A stretch of DNA of 64,000 bases from Streptomyces sp. NBC_00433 (GTDB taxonomy: Bacteria; Actinomycetota; Actinomycetes; Streptomycetales; Streptomycetaceae): NCBI GenBank assembly GCA_036015235.1, contig CP107926.1, forward strand, positions 3,042,001-3,106,000. Direction: 5' to 3'. Made by a program: the position numbers and the translations under genes. The notes under the pieces are model-generated. The model made no database searches and had not been told where the DNA came from. It saw nothing but the letters and a program-made list of their open reading frames with translations. Every line of letters starts with the position of its first letter. The stretch's first letter is position 1. Shown piece after piece: positions 9,570 through 19,849 of this stretch.

Positions 9570-11375
9570 TCAGCCCAGCTCGTTGTAGATGTTCCACCCG
9601 GCGCAGACCTCGACCCGGCCCGCCAGGGGCGTGGTGGCCGATCCAGTGCCCTTGTAGAGCCACAGCACGCCCGACCGGTCGCGGGCCACCAGGTCCGCGC
9701 GGCCGTCGCCGGTGATGTCACCGACGGTGGCGATGATGTTGTAGACGCTCCAGCCGCCGCCGACGCGCGTACGGGTCAGGAAGGGCGTACGGCCCGATCC
9801 TGTGCCCTTGTAGAGCCACAGCGCACCGGAGCCGTCCCTGGCCACCAGGTCCGGGTGGCCGTCGCCGGTCAGGTCGCCCTTGCCGTAGACGACACCGGCG
9901 TAGACGCCCCAGCCGCCGCCGGTTCCCAGCCTGGCGCCGAAGGTGCCGGCGCCGGTGCCCGGGTAGAGCCAGGAATTGCCGCTGTCGTCGGTGGCGAACA
10001 GATCGGTCAGGCCGTCGCCGTTCAGGTCGCCGGGCGCCGCGATGGACCGCATGGAATTCCATCCGGAGCCGACCCTGGTGGTGCCGCCGCCGGGCTTGCC
10101 GTTCGAGAAGAACAGCTGGCCGTCGGTGGTGCGGGACAGCATGTCCTGGAAGCCGTCCCTGTTGAGGTCCGCCTGCCTGACGACGGTGGTGCCGGCGAAG
10201 GTGCCGCCGGTGACCCGGTTGGCGACCTTGCCGCCCAGCGACGCGTACCAGTAGGCGGCGCCCGCCGGGGTGACGGCGAAGATGTCCGCCTTGTCGTCCT
10301 GGGTCCTGTTGGTGTCGTCCACCCGGGGCTCGATCGCGCCCGCGAAGGCGCTGACCCGGCTGAAGACGCTGTAGGCGCCCTTGGCGACGCAGTTCGTGAC
10401 GCCCCAGGACACCACGCCGACGATCCGCCCGCCGACCACCAGCGGGCCGCCGGAGTCGCCGTTGCAGGCCGATGTCGTCCCCGCGTCGGAGCCGGACGCC
10501 GGGGCGCCCGCGCAGACCATGTGGGCGGAGACGTAGTCGCTGCCGTAGGCGGCGGAGCACGCGGGTGCCGACACGATCGGCATCGACGCCTTCTTCAGCG
10601 TCTGCGACAGGTCCTGGCTGCCCGAGGACGTCCGCCCCCAGCCGTAGAGCGTCGCCGCGGTGCCCGCGGCGTACGACGCGGTGTCGTTCGACGTGGTGAT
10701 GGGCAGCGGCTTGGCGGCCACGGGGGTGAGCAGGGTCAGTACGGCCACGTCGTTGTCGTAGGTGACCGTGCTGTACGACGGGTGGCTCCACTGGCGCGCG
10801 ACCGCGGTGGCGGTGCCGCCGTGGAGGTTCGCCGGGCCCTCGGGATCGTCGGGATCGTCGGTGGGCAGCTGGTCGGTGCCGGTCACGACGGCGCCGTAGG
10901 TGAACCAGTCGAAGCCGTGCACGCAGTGCGCGGCGGTGAGGATCTTCGTCGGGGACACCACGGTGCCGCCGCAGAAGAAGCCCTCGTCGTCCGAGGTGCC
11001 CTCGGTGCCCTTGTCGTCGTAATACCAGAGCTGGGCCATCCACGGCGCGGTGGAGACCGTCGTCGTCGTACCGCCGATGATCTGCGGGTCGACCGTGCCG
11101 CCCACCAGGCCCGACGTGGACGTCGGGGCGGCGAGCGAAGCGCGGGTACGGCTGTGGTCGGCCGTGACCGCGCCTGCTATTCGGGCGCTCAGCGCGGCCG
11201 GCGCCGGCGCCGAGGGGTGCGCGGCGGCCGGGAGCACCGGGGGCTGCACGGCGCCGGCGTGGGCCGGCGACATCAGCAGCACACCGGCGGCGCCGACACC
11301 GAGCGCGGCCACGCCGGCGGCGACCGGACCGCGCCGCCGCCGCCGGTGGCCGGCACCCTTGCGGGCAGGGAACAT
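9570..11375 (-). CDS. secreted trypsin-like serine protease with C-terminal FG-GAP/VCBS repeats
   Basis: This 601-residue exported protein starts at ATG 11375 with AGGAG 7 nt upstream. The N-terminus is a long basic signal peptide (HRRRRR, then a hydrophobic stretch ending SPAHA). The peptidase S1 domain carries His150 (TAAHC), Asp209 (DNDVAVL) and Ser308 (CNGDSGGP). After about residue 350 come at least four calcium-binding-like repeats (DLNRDGFQD, DLNGDGLTD, DLTGDGHPD, DITGDGRAD), of the FG-GAP type that builds beta-propellers. The fusion suggests an extracellular protease whose propeller binds surfaces or substrates. It stands alone between hairpins, and its target is unknown. Confidence 0.9.
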   Translation of the reverse strand: MFPARKGAGHRRRRRGPVAAGVAALGVGAAGVLLMSPAHAGAVQPPVLPAAAHPSAPAPAALSARIAGAVTADHSRTRASLAAPTSTSGLVGGTVDPQIIGGTTTTVSTAPWMAQLWYYDDKGTEGTSDDEGFFCGGTVVSPTKILTAAHCVHGFDWFTYGAVVTGTDQLPTDDPDDPEGPANLHGGTATAVARQWSHPSYSTVTYDNDVAVLTLLTPVAAKPLPITTSNDTASYAAGTAATLYGWGRTSSGSQDLSQTLKKASMPIVSAPACSAAYGSDYVSAHMVCAGAPASGSDAGTTSACNGDSGGPLVVGGRIVGVVSWGVTNCVAKGAYSVFSRVSAFAGAIEPRVDDTNRTQDDKADIFAVTPAGAAYWYASLGGKVANRVTGGTFAGTTVVRQADLNRDGFQDMLSRTTDGQLFFSNGKPGGGTTRVGSGWNSMRSIAAPGDLNGDGLTDLFATDDSGNSWLYPGTGAGTFGARLGTGGGWGVYAGVVYGKGDLTGDGHPDLVARDGSGALWLYKGTGSGRTPFLTRTRVGGGWSVYNIIATVGDITGDGRADLVARDRSGVLWLYKGTGSATTPLAGRVEVCAGWNIYNELG

Positions 11376-11706
11376 CCACGACTCCTGTCGTCGAGTACAT
11401 GAGCCGCCGCCCGCGGCGAGGACACGGCGGGCGGCGAGCGGAACACGCACAGGAGCGGCGGCAACGCACGTCCGGGGGCCGCGGTCGCGGGCAGGCGCAA
11501 GCCGCCCTGCGACGGGCCGGTCCCCGGAGATGGCTTCCCCCCCACCTGCGGCCGACCGATCATATGACCGCCGGCCGAGCGGCTACCAGCGTGGGGGGTT
11601 TTGCCGAACACAACTTTGGGCAAAGGAAATTTCCCGCGCATACGAACGGCCCCGCCCACCGGGGAATCCGGTGGGCGGGGCCGTTTACCTGACCGCGGGT
11701 CGCGGG
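11376..11706. other. rho-protease intergenic region
   Basis: About 330 bp hold the protease leader and, at 11645-11685, the rho terminator (listed separately). Around 11600-11640 the sequence is AT-richer than its surroundings. No convincing gene is visible. Confidence 0.4.
11645..11685 (-). terminator. intrinsic terminator of rho
   Basis: A perfect 18-bp stem (AACGGCCCCGCCCACCGG and its complement) encloses a 5-nt loop. It begins about 20 bp after the rho stop on the minus strand and is followed there by AT-rich sequence. This is one of the strongest hairpins in the window. Confidence 0.85.
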
Positions 11707-13722
11707 TCAGTCGTTGTTCTGGCCCGGCGTGGTCTTCGCGATCTGCATCAGGAATTCCGCGTTGGACTTGGTCTGCTTCATCTTGTCAAGCAGCAGCTCG
11801 ATCGCCTGCTGCTGGTCGAGCGCGTGCAGCACCCGGCGCAGCTTCCAGACGATGCCCAGCTCCTCGCCGCCGAGCAGGATCTCCTCCTTGCGGGTGCCGG
11901 ACGCGTCCACGTCCACCGCGGGGAAGATGCGCTTGTCGGCGAGCTTGCGGTCGAGCTTGAGCTCCATGTTGCCGGTGCCCTTGAACTCCTCGAAGATCAC
12001 CTCGTCCATCCGCGAGCCGGTCTCGACCAGCGCGGTGGCCAGGATGGTCAGCGAACCACCGTCCTCGATGTTGCGCGCCGCGCCGAAGAACCGCTTCGGC
12101 GGGTAGAGCGCGGTGGAGTCCACACCACCGGACAGGATGCGGCCGGAAGCGGGCGCCGCCAGGTTGTAGGCGCGGCCGAGCCGGGTGATCGAGTCCAGCA
12201 GCACGACCACGTCGTGGCCCAGCTCCACCAGGCGCTTGGCGCGCTCGATGGCCAGCTCGGCGACCGTGGTGTGGTCCTCGGCGGGGCGGTCGAAGGTCGA
12301 GGAGATGACCTCGCCCTTCACCGACCGCTGCATGTCGGTGACCTCTTCAGGACGCTCGTCCACCAGCACCACCATCAGGTGGCACTCGGGGTTGTTGGTG
12401 GTGATCGCGTTGGCCACGGCCTGCATGATCATGGTCTTACCGGTCTTCGGCGGGGCCACGATCAGGCCGCGCTGGCCCTTGCCGATCGGCGAGACCAGGT
12501 CGATGATCCGGGTCGTCAGCACGCCGGGGTCGGTCTCCAGCTGGAGCCGGTCCTGCGGGTAGAGCGGGGTGAGCTTGTTGAACTCCGGACGGCCGCGCCC
12601 GGAGTCGGCGGCCATACCGTTCGCCGAGTCCAGCCTGACCAGCGCGTTGAACTTCTCGCGCCGCTCGCCGTCCTTGGGCTGCCGCACCGCACCGGTGACG
12701 TGGTCGCCCTTGCGCAGCCCGTTCTTGCGGACCTGCGCCAGCGACACGTACACGTCGTTCGGGCCCGGCAGGTAGCCGGACGTGCGGATGAAGGCGTAAT
12801 TGTCGAGGATGTCGAGGATGCCCGCCACCGGGATCAGCACATCGTCGTCGGCGACCTGCGGCTCGCCCCCGCCGCCGCCGAACTCCTCGCGGCGGTTGCT
12901 GCCGCGGCCCCGCCGGTCGCGGTAGCGGCCCCTGCGCCGGCCCCGGCCGTCACCGAACTCGTCGTCGTCCTGCGGGGCGCCGCCGCCCTGGCCGCCGCCC
13001 TGCTGCTGTTGCTGCTGGCCCTGGCCGCCGCCGCCCTGCTGCTGGCGGTCGCCGCGGTCCCGGCCCTGCCGGTTGCCGCCGTCACCGCCGCCGTCCTCGC
13101 GGTTGCGCTGGCGGTCCCGCTGGCGCTCCCTGCGGTCGCCGCGCTGGCCGCGCTGGCGGTCCTGGCGGTCGTCGCCCTGCTGCTTGCCGTCGCCCTTGCC
13201 CTCGGCCTGGCCCTCGGCGGTGTCCGCGGCGGCCTCGGCCGCCCGCTCGGCCCGCTCGGTCTTCGCCGCCTTGGCCTGCTCACCGGCCGGCTGGCCGGGA
13301 ATCTCGATCTGCTTCTGCTCCTGGCGCTGCTCGGGAGCCGCGGTCGCGGTCGCCGTCGCGGCCGCCGGGGCGGCCTCGCCGTCGGACTTCTCGATGCGGG
13401 CCTTCGAGGTGGTGCGCCGCTTGGGCTTGTCCGCGGCGCCGTCGGCGGCCGCGGGGGCGGCCGGCGCGGACGCGCCGCCGCCTGCCTGGCGCTCCTTGAT
13501 GGTCTCGATCAGCTGGCTCTTGCGCATCCGCGCGGTGCCCTTGATACCGAGGCCTGAGGCGAGCTGCTGCAGTTCGGCCAGCACCATGCCGTCCAGGCCG
13601 GTCCCGGTCCGGCGGCGCCGCGACGCACTGGCCGTGGCAGCACCGTTAGCAGGCGCGGCGGCGTCGGACGAGGCGACAGTGTCATCTGCGCGCACGCCCA
13701 TCAGATCGGTGGTGTCGCTCAC
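11707..13722 (-). CDS. rho: transcription termination factor Rho
   Basis: Rho is the hexameric RNA helicase that ends transcription at C-rich, untranslated RNA. GTG at 13722 with AAGGA upstream gives 671 residues. In order: a Rho N-terminal helical domain (about 35-78), an insertion of about 210 residues (78-288) very rich in Ala, then Arg, Gly, Gln and Asp (several RQRD-like and Q/G runs), the cold-shock RNA-binding domain (about 290-355) and the RecA-type ATPase with Walker A PPKTGKTM (424-431). Such insertions are typical of actinobacterial Rho and bind structured GC-rich RNA. A perfect terminator follows the gene. Confidence 0.96.
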   Translation of the reverse strand: MSDTTDLMGVRADDTVASSDAAAPANGAATASASRRRRTGTGLDGMVLAELQQLASGLGIKGTARMRKSQLIETIKERQAGGGASAPAAPAAADGAADKPKRRTTSKARIEKSDGEAAPAAATATATAAPEQRQEQKQIEIPGQPAGEQAKAAKTERAERAAEAAADTAEGQAEGKGDGKQQGDDRQDRQRGQRGDRRERQRDRQRNREDGGGDGGNRQGRDRGDRQQQGGGGQGQQQQQQGGGQGGGAPQDDDEFGDGRGRRRGRYRDRRGRGSNRREEFGGGGGEPQVADDDVLIPVAGILDILDNYAFIRTSGYLPGPNDVYVSLAQVRKNGLRKGDHVTGAVRQPKDGERREKFNALVRLDSANGMAADSGRGRPEFNKLTPLYPQDRLQLETDPGVLTTRIIDLVSPIGKGQRGLIVAPPKTGKTMIMQAVANAITTNNPECHLMVVLVDERPEEVTDMQRSVKGEVISSTFDRPAEDHTTVAELAIERAKRLVELGHDVVVLLDSITRLGRAYNLAAPASGRILSGGVDSTALYPPKRFFGAARNIEDGGSLTILATALVETGSRMDEVIFEEFKGTGNMELKLDRKLADKRIFPAVDVDASGTRKEEILLGGEELGIVWKLRRVLHALDQQQAIELLLDKMKQTKSNAEFLMQIAKTTPGQNND

Positions 13723-14081
13723 GAAGGGTCCTTCCCTGGAGCGGACGTCGGCCTGTCTGGCTCGGCGACCGGTCGTGCTGTCCGGATCTGGGCGTTTCCG
13801 CTGCTCAGAACCGGGGCGGTGGTCCGCCTGATGGCGGCAGAAATACATACGTGCCTTCGGCACGGAGGGAACTCGTACCGAAACTCCGGAGCGTGCTCAA
13901 CACCGCTCGGGCAGAATCCGACTCCTCGGACCTTGCCTTATGCGATGTGGGAGGCTCCCGGAAGAAAAGCGGTCCCACGGAAGGGACACAGTGCATCGCG
14001 CCCATCGGGCATCGAATGCAGGCTTGAGGTTAACACTACCGGATCCAACAAACATTCCCCCTCTCACGACCGGCAACCGTG
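13723..14081. other. rho leader and promoter region
   Basis: This 359-bp gap lies between the thrB stop and the rho start. It contains a small hairpin with a TTCG loop (CGTGCC TTCG GGCACG-like, near 13850-13865) in the rho leader, and a less GC-rich patch at 14030-14060 where minus-strand TAGTGT and TTAACC could form a promoter. rho leaders are often autoregulated, but I see no proof of that here. No gene is apparent. Confidence 0.35.
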
Positions 14082-15005
14082 TCACTGTCCCCCGGCCAGC
14101 GGCAGTACACACGCCCCGGACGCGTCCAGTGCCAGGCGGTTCGCCGCCCAGCCCTCGCCCGCGATCCGGGAGACCTTGTCCGCGGCGCCGTCGTCGGTGA
14201 ACGCCAGGACCGTGGGTCCCGCGCCCGACACGACGGCGGCCACGCCTTCGCCCCGCAACCGGTGGACCAGCGCCAGGGTTTCGGGCATCGCCGGCCCCCG
14301 GTAGTCCTGGTGCAACCGGTCCTCGGTGGCCGGCAGCAGCAGCTCGGGACGCCTGGTCAGGGCCTCCACCAGCAGCGCCGCCCGCCCCGCGTTGGCCGCC
14401 GCGTCCACATGCGGGACCGTACGCGGCAGCAGCCCGCGCGCGGTCTCGGTGAGCACCGGCGTGGCGGGCACGAAAACCACCGGGACCAGCGAGTCGGCGG
14501 GGTCGAGCCGGATGGCCCTGGCCGCGCCGCCCTCGGTCCAGGCCACGGTCAGGCCGCCGAGCAGGCACGCCGCGACATTGTCGGGGTGCCCCTCGATCTC
14601 GGTGGCCAGTTCGAGCAGTGCGGTGTCGTCCAGGACGGACGGGCCGCCTATGGTCACCGCGCGGGCGGCGATGATGCCCGCGCAGATCGCGGCCGACGAC
14701 GAGCCGAGGCCGCGGCCGTGCGGAATGCGGTTCGCGCACACCACCTCAAGGCCGCGCGGCTGGCCGCCGAGCAGGTCGAAGGCGGTCCGCAGCGAGCGCA
14801 CGACGAGGTGTTTCTCGTCCCGCGCCAGCGTGTCGGCGCCCTCACCGGCGATGTCCACGTGCAGCCCGGCGTCCGAGACCCGCACCACGACGTCGTCGTA
14901 GAGGCCCAGGGCCAGGCCGAAGGCGTCGAACCCCGGCCCGAGGTTGGCGCTGGTCGCGGGGACGCGCACTCGTACTGCGGCAGCGCGGAACGCGGGACCG
15001 GCCAT
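14082..15005 (-). CDS. thrB: homoserine kinase
   Basis: This 307-residue GHMP kinase phosphorylates homoserine for threonine synthesis. Motif 1 is VPATSANLGPGFDAFGLAL near the N-terminus, the ATP loop is PHGRGLGSSSAA, and the C-terminal motif is VSGAGPTVLAF. The start is ATG at 15005, with AAGGAG about 12 nt upstream. It follows thrC across an unusual 708-bp gap, so it may be transcribed separately from hom-thrC. Confidence 0.95.
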   Translation of the reverse strand: MAGPAFRAAAVRVRVPATSANLGPGFDAFGLALGLYDDVVVRVSDAGLHVDIAGEGADTLARDEKHLVVRSLRTAFDLLGGQPRGLEVVCANRIPHGRGLGSSSAAICAGIIAARAVTIGGPSVLDDTALLELATEIEGHPDNVAACLLGGLTVAWTEGGAARAIRLDPADSLVPVVFVPATPVLTETARGLLPRTVPHVDAAANAGRAALLVEALTRRPELLLPATEDRLHQDYRGPAMPETLALVHRLRGEGVAAVVSGAGPTVLAFTDDGAADKVSRIAGEGWAANRLALDASGACVLPLAGGQ

Positions 15006-15189
15006 CTTTCGACGAATCTCCTTGTGCGGTTCGCCCTGCGGGCGCGGCACCATTGCCGGGCGGCTGGGCGGGGAGTGGCGATGCGGGGTGGCATCCGCCG
15101 GATTCGGGGCACACTGCGGTGCCGCCTGCTTCCAGCTTATCGAAGGAAGGTTCTCCTGCGACATAGGGCGCACGCACAGCGCGTGATGC

Positions 15190-15713
15190 GTGTCGCCCAC
15201 CGCGACGTGCGCCCCTCGCCTGCGGCGGGCTTCCCCCGGCTGCCTCCGCGTAAGGCGGCGCCTTACAGGGGCTCGGGGCTGCGTCCAATCTGCGGCCGGC
15301 GCCGCGTGGGCGCGCTCAGCCCCCACTCGCCGTCGTGTGCGGACGGACCGCCACCACCCCAGGGGCGCGGGGAACTGCGCGCGCAACCCACCACGACCGT
15401 CGTGTGCGGACGGACCGCCCCCACCCCAGGGGCGCGTGGGGGTACCCCCAGGCGAAGCTCTGGGGGAGAACGGAGCGACCAGCCCCCACCGGGCGCGCGG
15501 GTCGCCACCGGCCCGAAGGGGCTGTTGCTGTCGGAGACGGACCACCGGCCGGTGGACGGCTGAGCGCGCAGTTCCCCGCGCCCCTATCAGGCACCCCCTT
15601 GCCGAAAGGCACCACCCAGCCACCGCGCCAGCGGAAGGGCACCCCCTTGCCGAAGGGGTGCCCGAGAAGCGCCGCGCCCGGCGGAAGGGCGGCGCCTTCC
15701 GTGGAAGGCCAGG
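15190..15713. repeat. GC-rich interspersed repeats between thrC and thrB
   Basis: The thrC-thrB gap holds repeated modules. CGTGTGCGGACGGACCGCC occurs near 15335 and again near 15411, each followed by a CCCCAGGGGCGCG unit. AGGGGCGCGGGGAACTGCGC near 15362 returns in inverted form near 15567 (CAGTTCCCCGCGCCCCT). GCACCCCCTTGCCGAA occurs near 15591 and 15638. The AGGGGCGCGGGGAACTGCGC unit is a familiar dispersed streptomycete intergenic repeat. The dyads should fold strongly in RNA and could separate thrC and thrB expression. Confidence 0.65.
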
Positions 15714-16805
15714 TCAGGCCAGGCCCAGGCTCCGGGCGGCGGTGTCGGCGTCGACCGGCACCGTCAAAGGCTGCGGGGCACCCGCGACGGCCCAGTCCGG
15801 GTCCTTCAGGCCGTTGCCGGTGACCGTGCAGACGATGCGCTGGCCCGGGTCGATGCGGCCCTCTTCGAGGGCCTTGAGCAGGCCGGCGACCGACGCCGCG
15901 GAGGCGGGCTCCACGAAGACGCCCTCCTTGGCCGCCAGCAGGCGGTAGGCGGACAGGATCTGACGGTCCGTCACCGCCTCGATGACGCCGCCGGACTCGT
16001 CCCGCGCCTCCTCGGCGAACTGCCAGGACGCGGGATTGCCGATCCTGATCGCGGTGGCGATGGTCTGCGGGCTGCGCACCGGGGCGCCGTTGACGATCGG
16101 CGCGGAACCCGACGCCTGGAAGCCCCACATCCGCGGCTTGCGGGTGGCCATCCCGTCCGCCGCGTATTCGCGGTAGCCGCGCCAGTAGGCGGTGATGTTC
16201 CCCGCGTTGCCGACAGGCAGCAGGTGCAGGTCGGGCGCGTCGCCGAGCGCGTCGACGATCTCGAAGGCCGCGGTCTTCTGCCCCTCGATCCGGACCGGGT
16301 TCACGGAGTTGACCAGGGCCACCGGGTACTTCTCGCTGAGCCCGCGCGCAAGGTCGAGGCAGTCGTCGAAATTGCCGTCGACCTGGAGGATACGGCTGCC
16401 GTGGACCAGCGCCTGGCCCATCTTGCCGAGCGCGATCTTGCCCTGCGGCACGAGCACCGCGCAGACCATGCCGGCGCGTACCGCGTAGGCCGCCGCGCTG
16501 GCGGAGGTGTTGCCGGTGGAGGCGCAGATGACGGCCTGGGCGCCGTCCTCCTTGGCCTTGGAGATGGCCATGGTCATCCCGCGGTCCTTGAAGGACCCGG
16601 TCGGGTTCGCGCCCTCGACCTTGAGGTACACGTCGCAGCCGGTGCGCTCCGACAGCAGTTGGGCCGGTACGAGCGGGGTGCCACCCTCCAGCAGCGTGAC
16701 CACCGGGGTGTCCTGGCCGACCGGGAGCCGGTCGCGGTACTCCTCGATGATGCCGCGCCACTGGTGGGTGCCCGACATTCGGGGCTGGTCGATTGTTCCG
16801 TTCAT
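15714..16805 (-). CDS. thrC: threonine synthase
   Basis: This 363-residue PLP enzyme converts O-phosphohomoserine to threonine. The PLP lysine is in [11 protein letters not shown], and the phosphate loop is in [16 protein letters not shown]. The short form (about 350 residues) matches the actinobacterial class. ATG at 16805 is chosen: its GGGGAG ribosome site lies in the last codons of hom, 7 bp separate the genes, and translation is probably coupled. A second in-frame ATG nine codons later has no ribosome site. Confidence 0.95.
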   Translation of the reverse strand: MNGTIDQPRMSGTHQWRGIIEEYRDRLPVGQDTPVVTLLEGGTPLVPAQLLSERTGCDVYLKVEGANPTGSFKDRGMTMAISKAKEDGAQAVICASTGNTSASAAAYAVRAGMVCAVLVPQGKIALGKMGQALVHGSRILQVDGNFDDCLDLARGLSEKYPVALVNSVNPVRIEGQKTAAFEIVDALGDAPDLHLLPVGNAGNITAYWRGYREYAADGMATRKPRMWGFQASGSAPIVNGAPVRSPQTIATAIRIGNPASWQFAEEARDESGGVIEAVTDRQILSAYRLLAAKEGVFVEPASAASVAGLLKALEEGRIDPGQRIVCTVTGNGLKDPDWAVAGAPQPLTVPVDADTAARSLGLA

Positions 16806-16812
16806 TGCGGGT

Positions 16813-18159
16813 CTACTCCCCTTCCACACGCATGATGCTGGCGACGCCGCGTACGGTGTCGAGTTTCCGCAGGCTGGCGACGGTCGCCGAGAGGGCGGCG
16901 TCCGGCGCGCGGTGGGTGACGACGACGAGGGAGGCCTCGCCGCCCTCCCGCCGCCCGCCGGCCTGCTCGATCGCGGCGTCGTCGCCGCTGCCTTGATTTC
17001 TGCCCTGCTGACGCACCGTGTCGATGGACACGTCGTGCTCGGCGAACACCGTGGCGACCTGTGCGAGGACGCCCGGTTTGTCCGCCACGTCGAGGCTGAT
17101 GTGGTAGCGGGTGACCACATCCCCCATCGGGCTCACCGGCAGTTGCGTGTAAGCGGACTCGCCGGCACCGGTGGTCGCCGCCAGTTTGTTGCGGCAGGCG
17201 GCCACCAGGTCGCCGAGGACGGCGGAGGCGGTGGGTGAACCGCCCGCGCCGGGACCGTAGAACATCAGCTGCCCCGCCGCCTCCGCCTCGACGAAGACGG
17301 CGTTGTAGGCCCCGCGTACGGAGGCCAGCGGGTGGCTGAGCGGAATCATCGCGGGGTGCACCCTGGCGGTGACCGAGCGGCCGTCGCGGGCGCGCTCGCA
17401 GATCGCCAGCAGTTTGACCGTGCAGCCCATCTTCTTCGCGGAGGCGATGTCGGCCGCGGTGACCTCGGTGAGGCCCTCGCGGTGGACGTCGTCGATGGTC
17501 ACGCGGGTGTGGAAGGCGATACCGGCCAGGATCGCGGCCTTGGCGGCGGCGTCGAAGCCCTCCACGTCGGCGGTGGGGTCGGCCTCGGCGTATCCCAGCG
17601 CGGTGGCCTCGTCGAGCGCCTCGCTGTAGCCGGCGCCGGTGGAGTCCATCTTGTCGAGGATGAAGTTGGTGGTGCCGTTGACGATGCCGAGCACCCGGTT
17701 GACCTTGTCGCCGGCCAGCGACTCGCGCAACGGCCTGATCAGCGGGATCGCACCGGCGACCGCGGCCTCGTAGTAGAGGTCGACGCCGTGCTCGGCGGCC
17801 TTGGCGTGCAGGCTCGCGCCGTCGGCGGCGAGCAGCGCCTTGTTGGCCGACACCACCGAGGCGCCGTGCTCGAAGGCGGTGGTGATCAGCGTACGCACCG
17901 GCTCGATGCCGCCGATGACCTCGACCACGACGTCGATGTCGCCGCGCTTGACCAGCGCGGTGGCGTCTGTGGTGAGCAGCTCGGCGGGCACCCCCTCGCG
18001 CACCCGGTTGGGGCGGCGTACCGCGATGCCGGCCAGCTCGATGGGCGCCCCGATCCGGGCGGCCAGGTCGGCCGTCTGCGTCGTGATGATGCGCGTGACC
18101 TCGGAGCCGACCACACCGCAGCCAAGCAGCGCCACTTTCAGCGGACGCGTACGCATCAT
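16813..18159 (-). CDS. hom: homoserine dehydrogenase
   Basis: This 448-residue enzyme reduces aspartate semialdehyde to homoserine with NAD(P)H, the branch point to Thr and Met. The N-terminal Rossmann motif is [13 protein letters not shown], the catalytic core has VSANKALLA and [11 protein letters not shown], and [19 protein letters not shown] follows. A C-terminal ACT domain (from [17 protein letters not shown]) implies allosteric control by threonine. Tandem ATG codons at 18159 and 18156 are both possible starts. thrC follows after 7 bp. Confidence 0.95.
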   Translation of the reverse strand: MMRTRPLKVALLGCGVVGSEVTRIITTQTADLAARIGAPIELAGIAVRRPNRVREGVPAELLTTDATALVKRGDIDVVVEVIGGIEPVRTLITTAFEHGASVVSANKALLAADGASLHAKAAEHGVDLYYEAAVAGAIPLIRPLRESLAGDKVNRVLGIVNGTTNFILDKMDSTGAGYSEALDEATALGYAEADPTADVEGFDAAAKAAILAGIAFHTRVTIDDVHREGLTEVTAADIASAKKMGCTVKLLAICERARDGRSVTARVHPAMIPLSHPLASVRGAYNAVFVEAEAAGQLMFYGPGAGGSPTASAVLGDLVAACRNKLAATTGAGESAYTQLPVSPMGDVVTRYHISLDVADKPGVLAQVATVFAEHDVSIDTVRQQGRNQGSGDDAAIEQAGGRREGGEASLVVVTHRAPDAALSATVASLRKLDTVRGVASIMRVEGE

Positions 18160-18307
18160 CCGACCTCGTCTCTCGTACAGCTCTCGTGTCGCGTGGGTAC
18201 GGCCCGGACTCCCCGGTCTCCCGGCTCCCCGGTCCGTACGGCGTGGAGGGAACCAGTCTCACCCACCGGATGGGAGAAGCCACGCCGTGTCCGGATTTCG
18301 AGACCGT

Positions 18308-18340
18308 CCGGGCGGACCGTGAGATTTGCCGTCCGCCCGG
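18308..18340. promoter_or_regulatory. hairpin in the hom leader region
   Basis: CCGGGCGGA (18308-18316) and TCCGCCCGG (18332-18340) form a perfect 9-bp dyad in the 270-bp gap between lysA and hom. It could end lysA transcription or act in the hom leader. The sequence alone does not decide. Confidence 0.35.
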
Positions 18341-18429
18341 CGATCTTGCGGTGTTTCGTCGCGCCCGGCGCGCGACTGCCGTAGATCCTCTTTACCGACC
18401 TGTACGGCCGGCGCCGGTGCCGGCCTGCG

Positions 18430-19821
18430 TCAGCCGACGTCGAGCCGCAGCAGGTCCTCCTCCGTCTCGCGCCGGACGATCACCCGCGGCTTCCCGTCCG
18501 CGACCACCACGACCGGCGGGCGCGGGACGTGGTTGTAGTTGCTGGCCATCGAGCGGCAGTACGCGCCGGTGGCCGGCACCGCGAGCAGGTCGCCGGGCGC
18601 CAGGTCCGACGGCAGGAACGCGTCCTTCACCACGATGTCACCGCTCTCGCAGTGCTTGCCCACGACCCGGCTGAGCATCGGCTCCGCGTCGCTGCGGCGG
18701 GAGGCCAGCGCCACGGTGTACTCGGCGTCGTAGAGCGCGGTACGGATGTTGTCCGACATCCCGCCGTCGACGCTGACGTACGTGCGCAGGCCCTCCAGCG
18801 GCTTGACGGTGCCGACCTCGTAGAGCGTGAAGGCGGTCGGGCCGACGATGGCCCGGCCCGGCTCGACCGACAGCCGCGGCGGGTCGAGGCGGGCCGCCTC
18901 GCACTCGCGGGTGACGATCTCGCCGAGCGACTTGGCGATCTGGTGCGGCTCCGCGGGGTCGTCGTCCGCGGTGTAGGCGATGCCCAGGCCGCCGCCGAGG
19001 TCGATCTCGGGCAGCTGCACCCCGTGCTCGTCGCGGATCGCGGCCAGCAGCGACACCACCCGGCGGGCGGCCACCTCGAAGCCCGCCATGTCGAAGATCT
19101 GCGAGCCGATGTGGCTGTGGATGCCGACCAGCTCCAGGCTCTCCAGCTTCAGCACCCGGCGCACCGCCTCCGCGGCCTGCCCGCCGGCCAGCGCCAGGCC
19201 GAACTTCTGGTCCTCGTGCGCGGTCGCGATGAATTCGTGGGTGTGCGCCTCGACGCCGACCGTCACCCGGATCTGCACCGGCTGCCGCCGCCCGTGCCGC
19301 TCGGCCGCCGCCGCGACCCTGACGATCTCCTGGAAGGAGTCCAGCACGATCCGGCCGACACCGGCCGCGACCGCCCGGTCGATCTCGGCGTTGCTCTTGT
19401 TGTTGCCGTGCATCGCGATCCGCTCGGCGGGCATGCCGGCGTCCAGCGCGACGGCCAGCTCGACGCCCGAGCAGACGTCGAGGTTGAGCCCCTCCTCGTG
19501 CAGCCAGCGCACGACGGCCCGGGACAGGAAGGCCTTGCCGGCGTAGAAGACGTCCGCGTCGGGCCCGAAGGCCGCCCGCCAGGCCCGGCAGCGGGCCCGG
19601 AAGTCGGCCTCGTCCAGCACGTACGCCGGTGTTCCGAACTCGGCGGCCAGGTCCCGTACGTCGATCCCGCCGACCTCGACGGCGCCGTCGGCGTTGCGGG
19701 TGACGGTACGGGCCCAGATGTGCGCGTCCAGCCGGTTGAGGTCGGCGGGCGGGGCGGCGTAGTGCCCTTCCGGCAGTACGTCGGCGTGGCGGGGCCCTGC
19801 GGGATGTGCGGATCGGCTCAC
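18430..19821 (-). CDS. lysA: diaminopimelate decarboxylase
   Basis: This 463-residue PLP enzyme (fold III) decarboxylates meso-DAP to lysine. The PLP Schiff-base lysine is in FYAGKAFL, followed by the typical [24 protein letters not shown] and EPGRAIVG segments. The substrate-binding C-terminal motif is CESGDI. GTG at 19821 is the start, with a weak GAGAG ribosome site. It lies 28 bp downstream of the ArgRS-like gene and probably shares its transcript. Confidence 0.95.
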   Translation of the reverse strand: MSRSAHPAGPRHADVLPEGHYAAPPADLNRLDAHIWARTVTRNADGAVEVGGIDVRDLAAEFGTPAYVLDEADFRARCRAWRAAFGPDADVFYAGKAFLSRAVVRWLHEEGLNLDVCSGVELAVALDAGMPAERIAMHGNNKSNAEIDRAVAAGVGRIVLDSFQEIVRVAAAAERHGRRQPVQIRVTVGVEAHTHEFIATAHEDQKFGLALAGGQAAEAVRRVLKLESLELVGIHSHIGSQIFDMAGFEVAARRVVSLLAAIRDEHGVQLPEIDLGGGLGIAYTADDDPAEPHQIAKSLGEIVTRECEAARLDPPRLSVEPGRAIVGPTAFTLYEVGTVKPLEGLRTYVSVDGGMSDNIRTALYDAEYTVALASRRSDAEPMLSRVVGKHCESGDIVVKDAFLPSDLAPGDLLAVPATGAYCRSMASNYNHVPRPPVVVVADGKPRVIVRRETEEDLLRLDVG

Positions 19822-19849
19822 GGCGGTGTCTCTCGTTCTCGTCTTCTCG

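Noticed and set aside
8283-11402. A 1039-residue plus-strand frame across the LCP and protease genes
   Set aside because: It spans two well-supported minus-strand genes and their intergenic hairpin, and its sequence is low-complexity Gly/Ala/Arg.
15335-15450. Repeats between thrC and thrB considered as a CRISPR array
   Set aside because: Units are too few, unequal in spacing and include inverted copies; there are no regular spacers and no cas genes.
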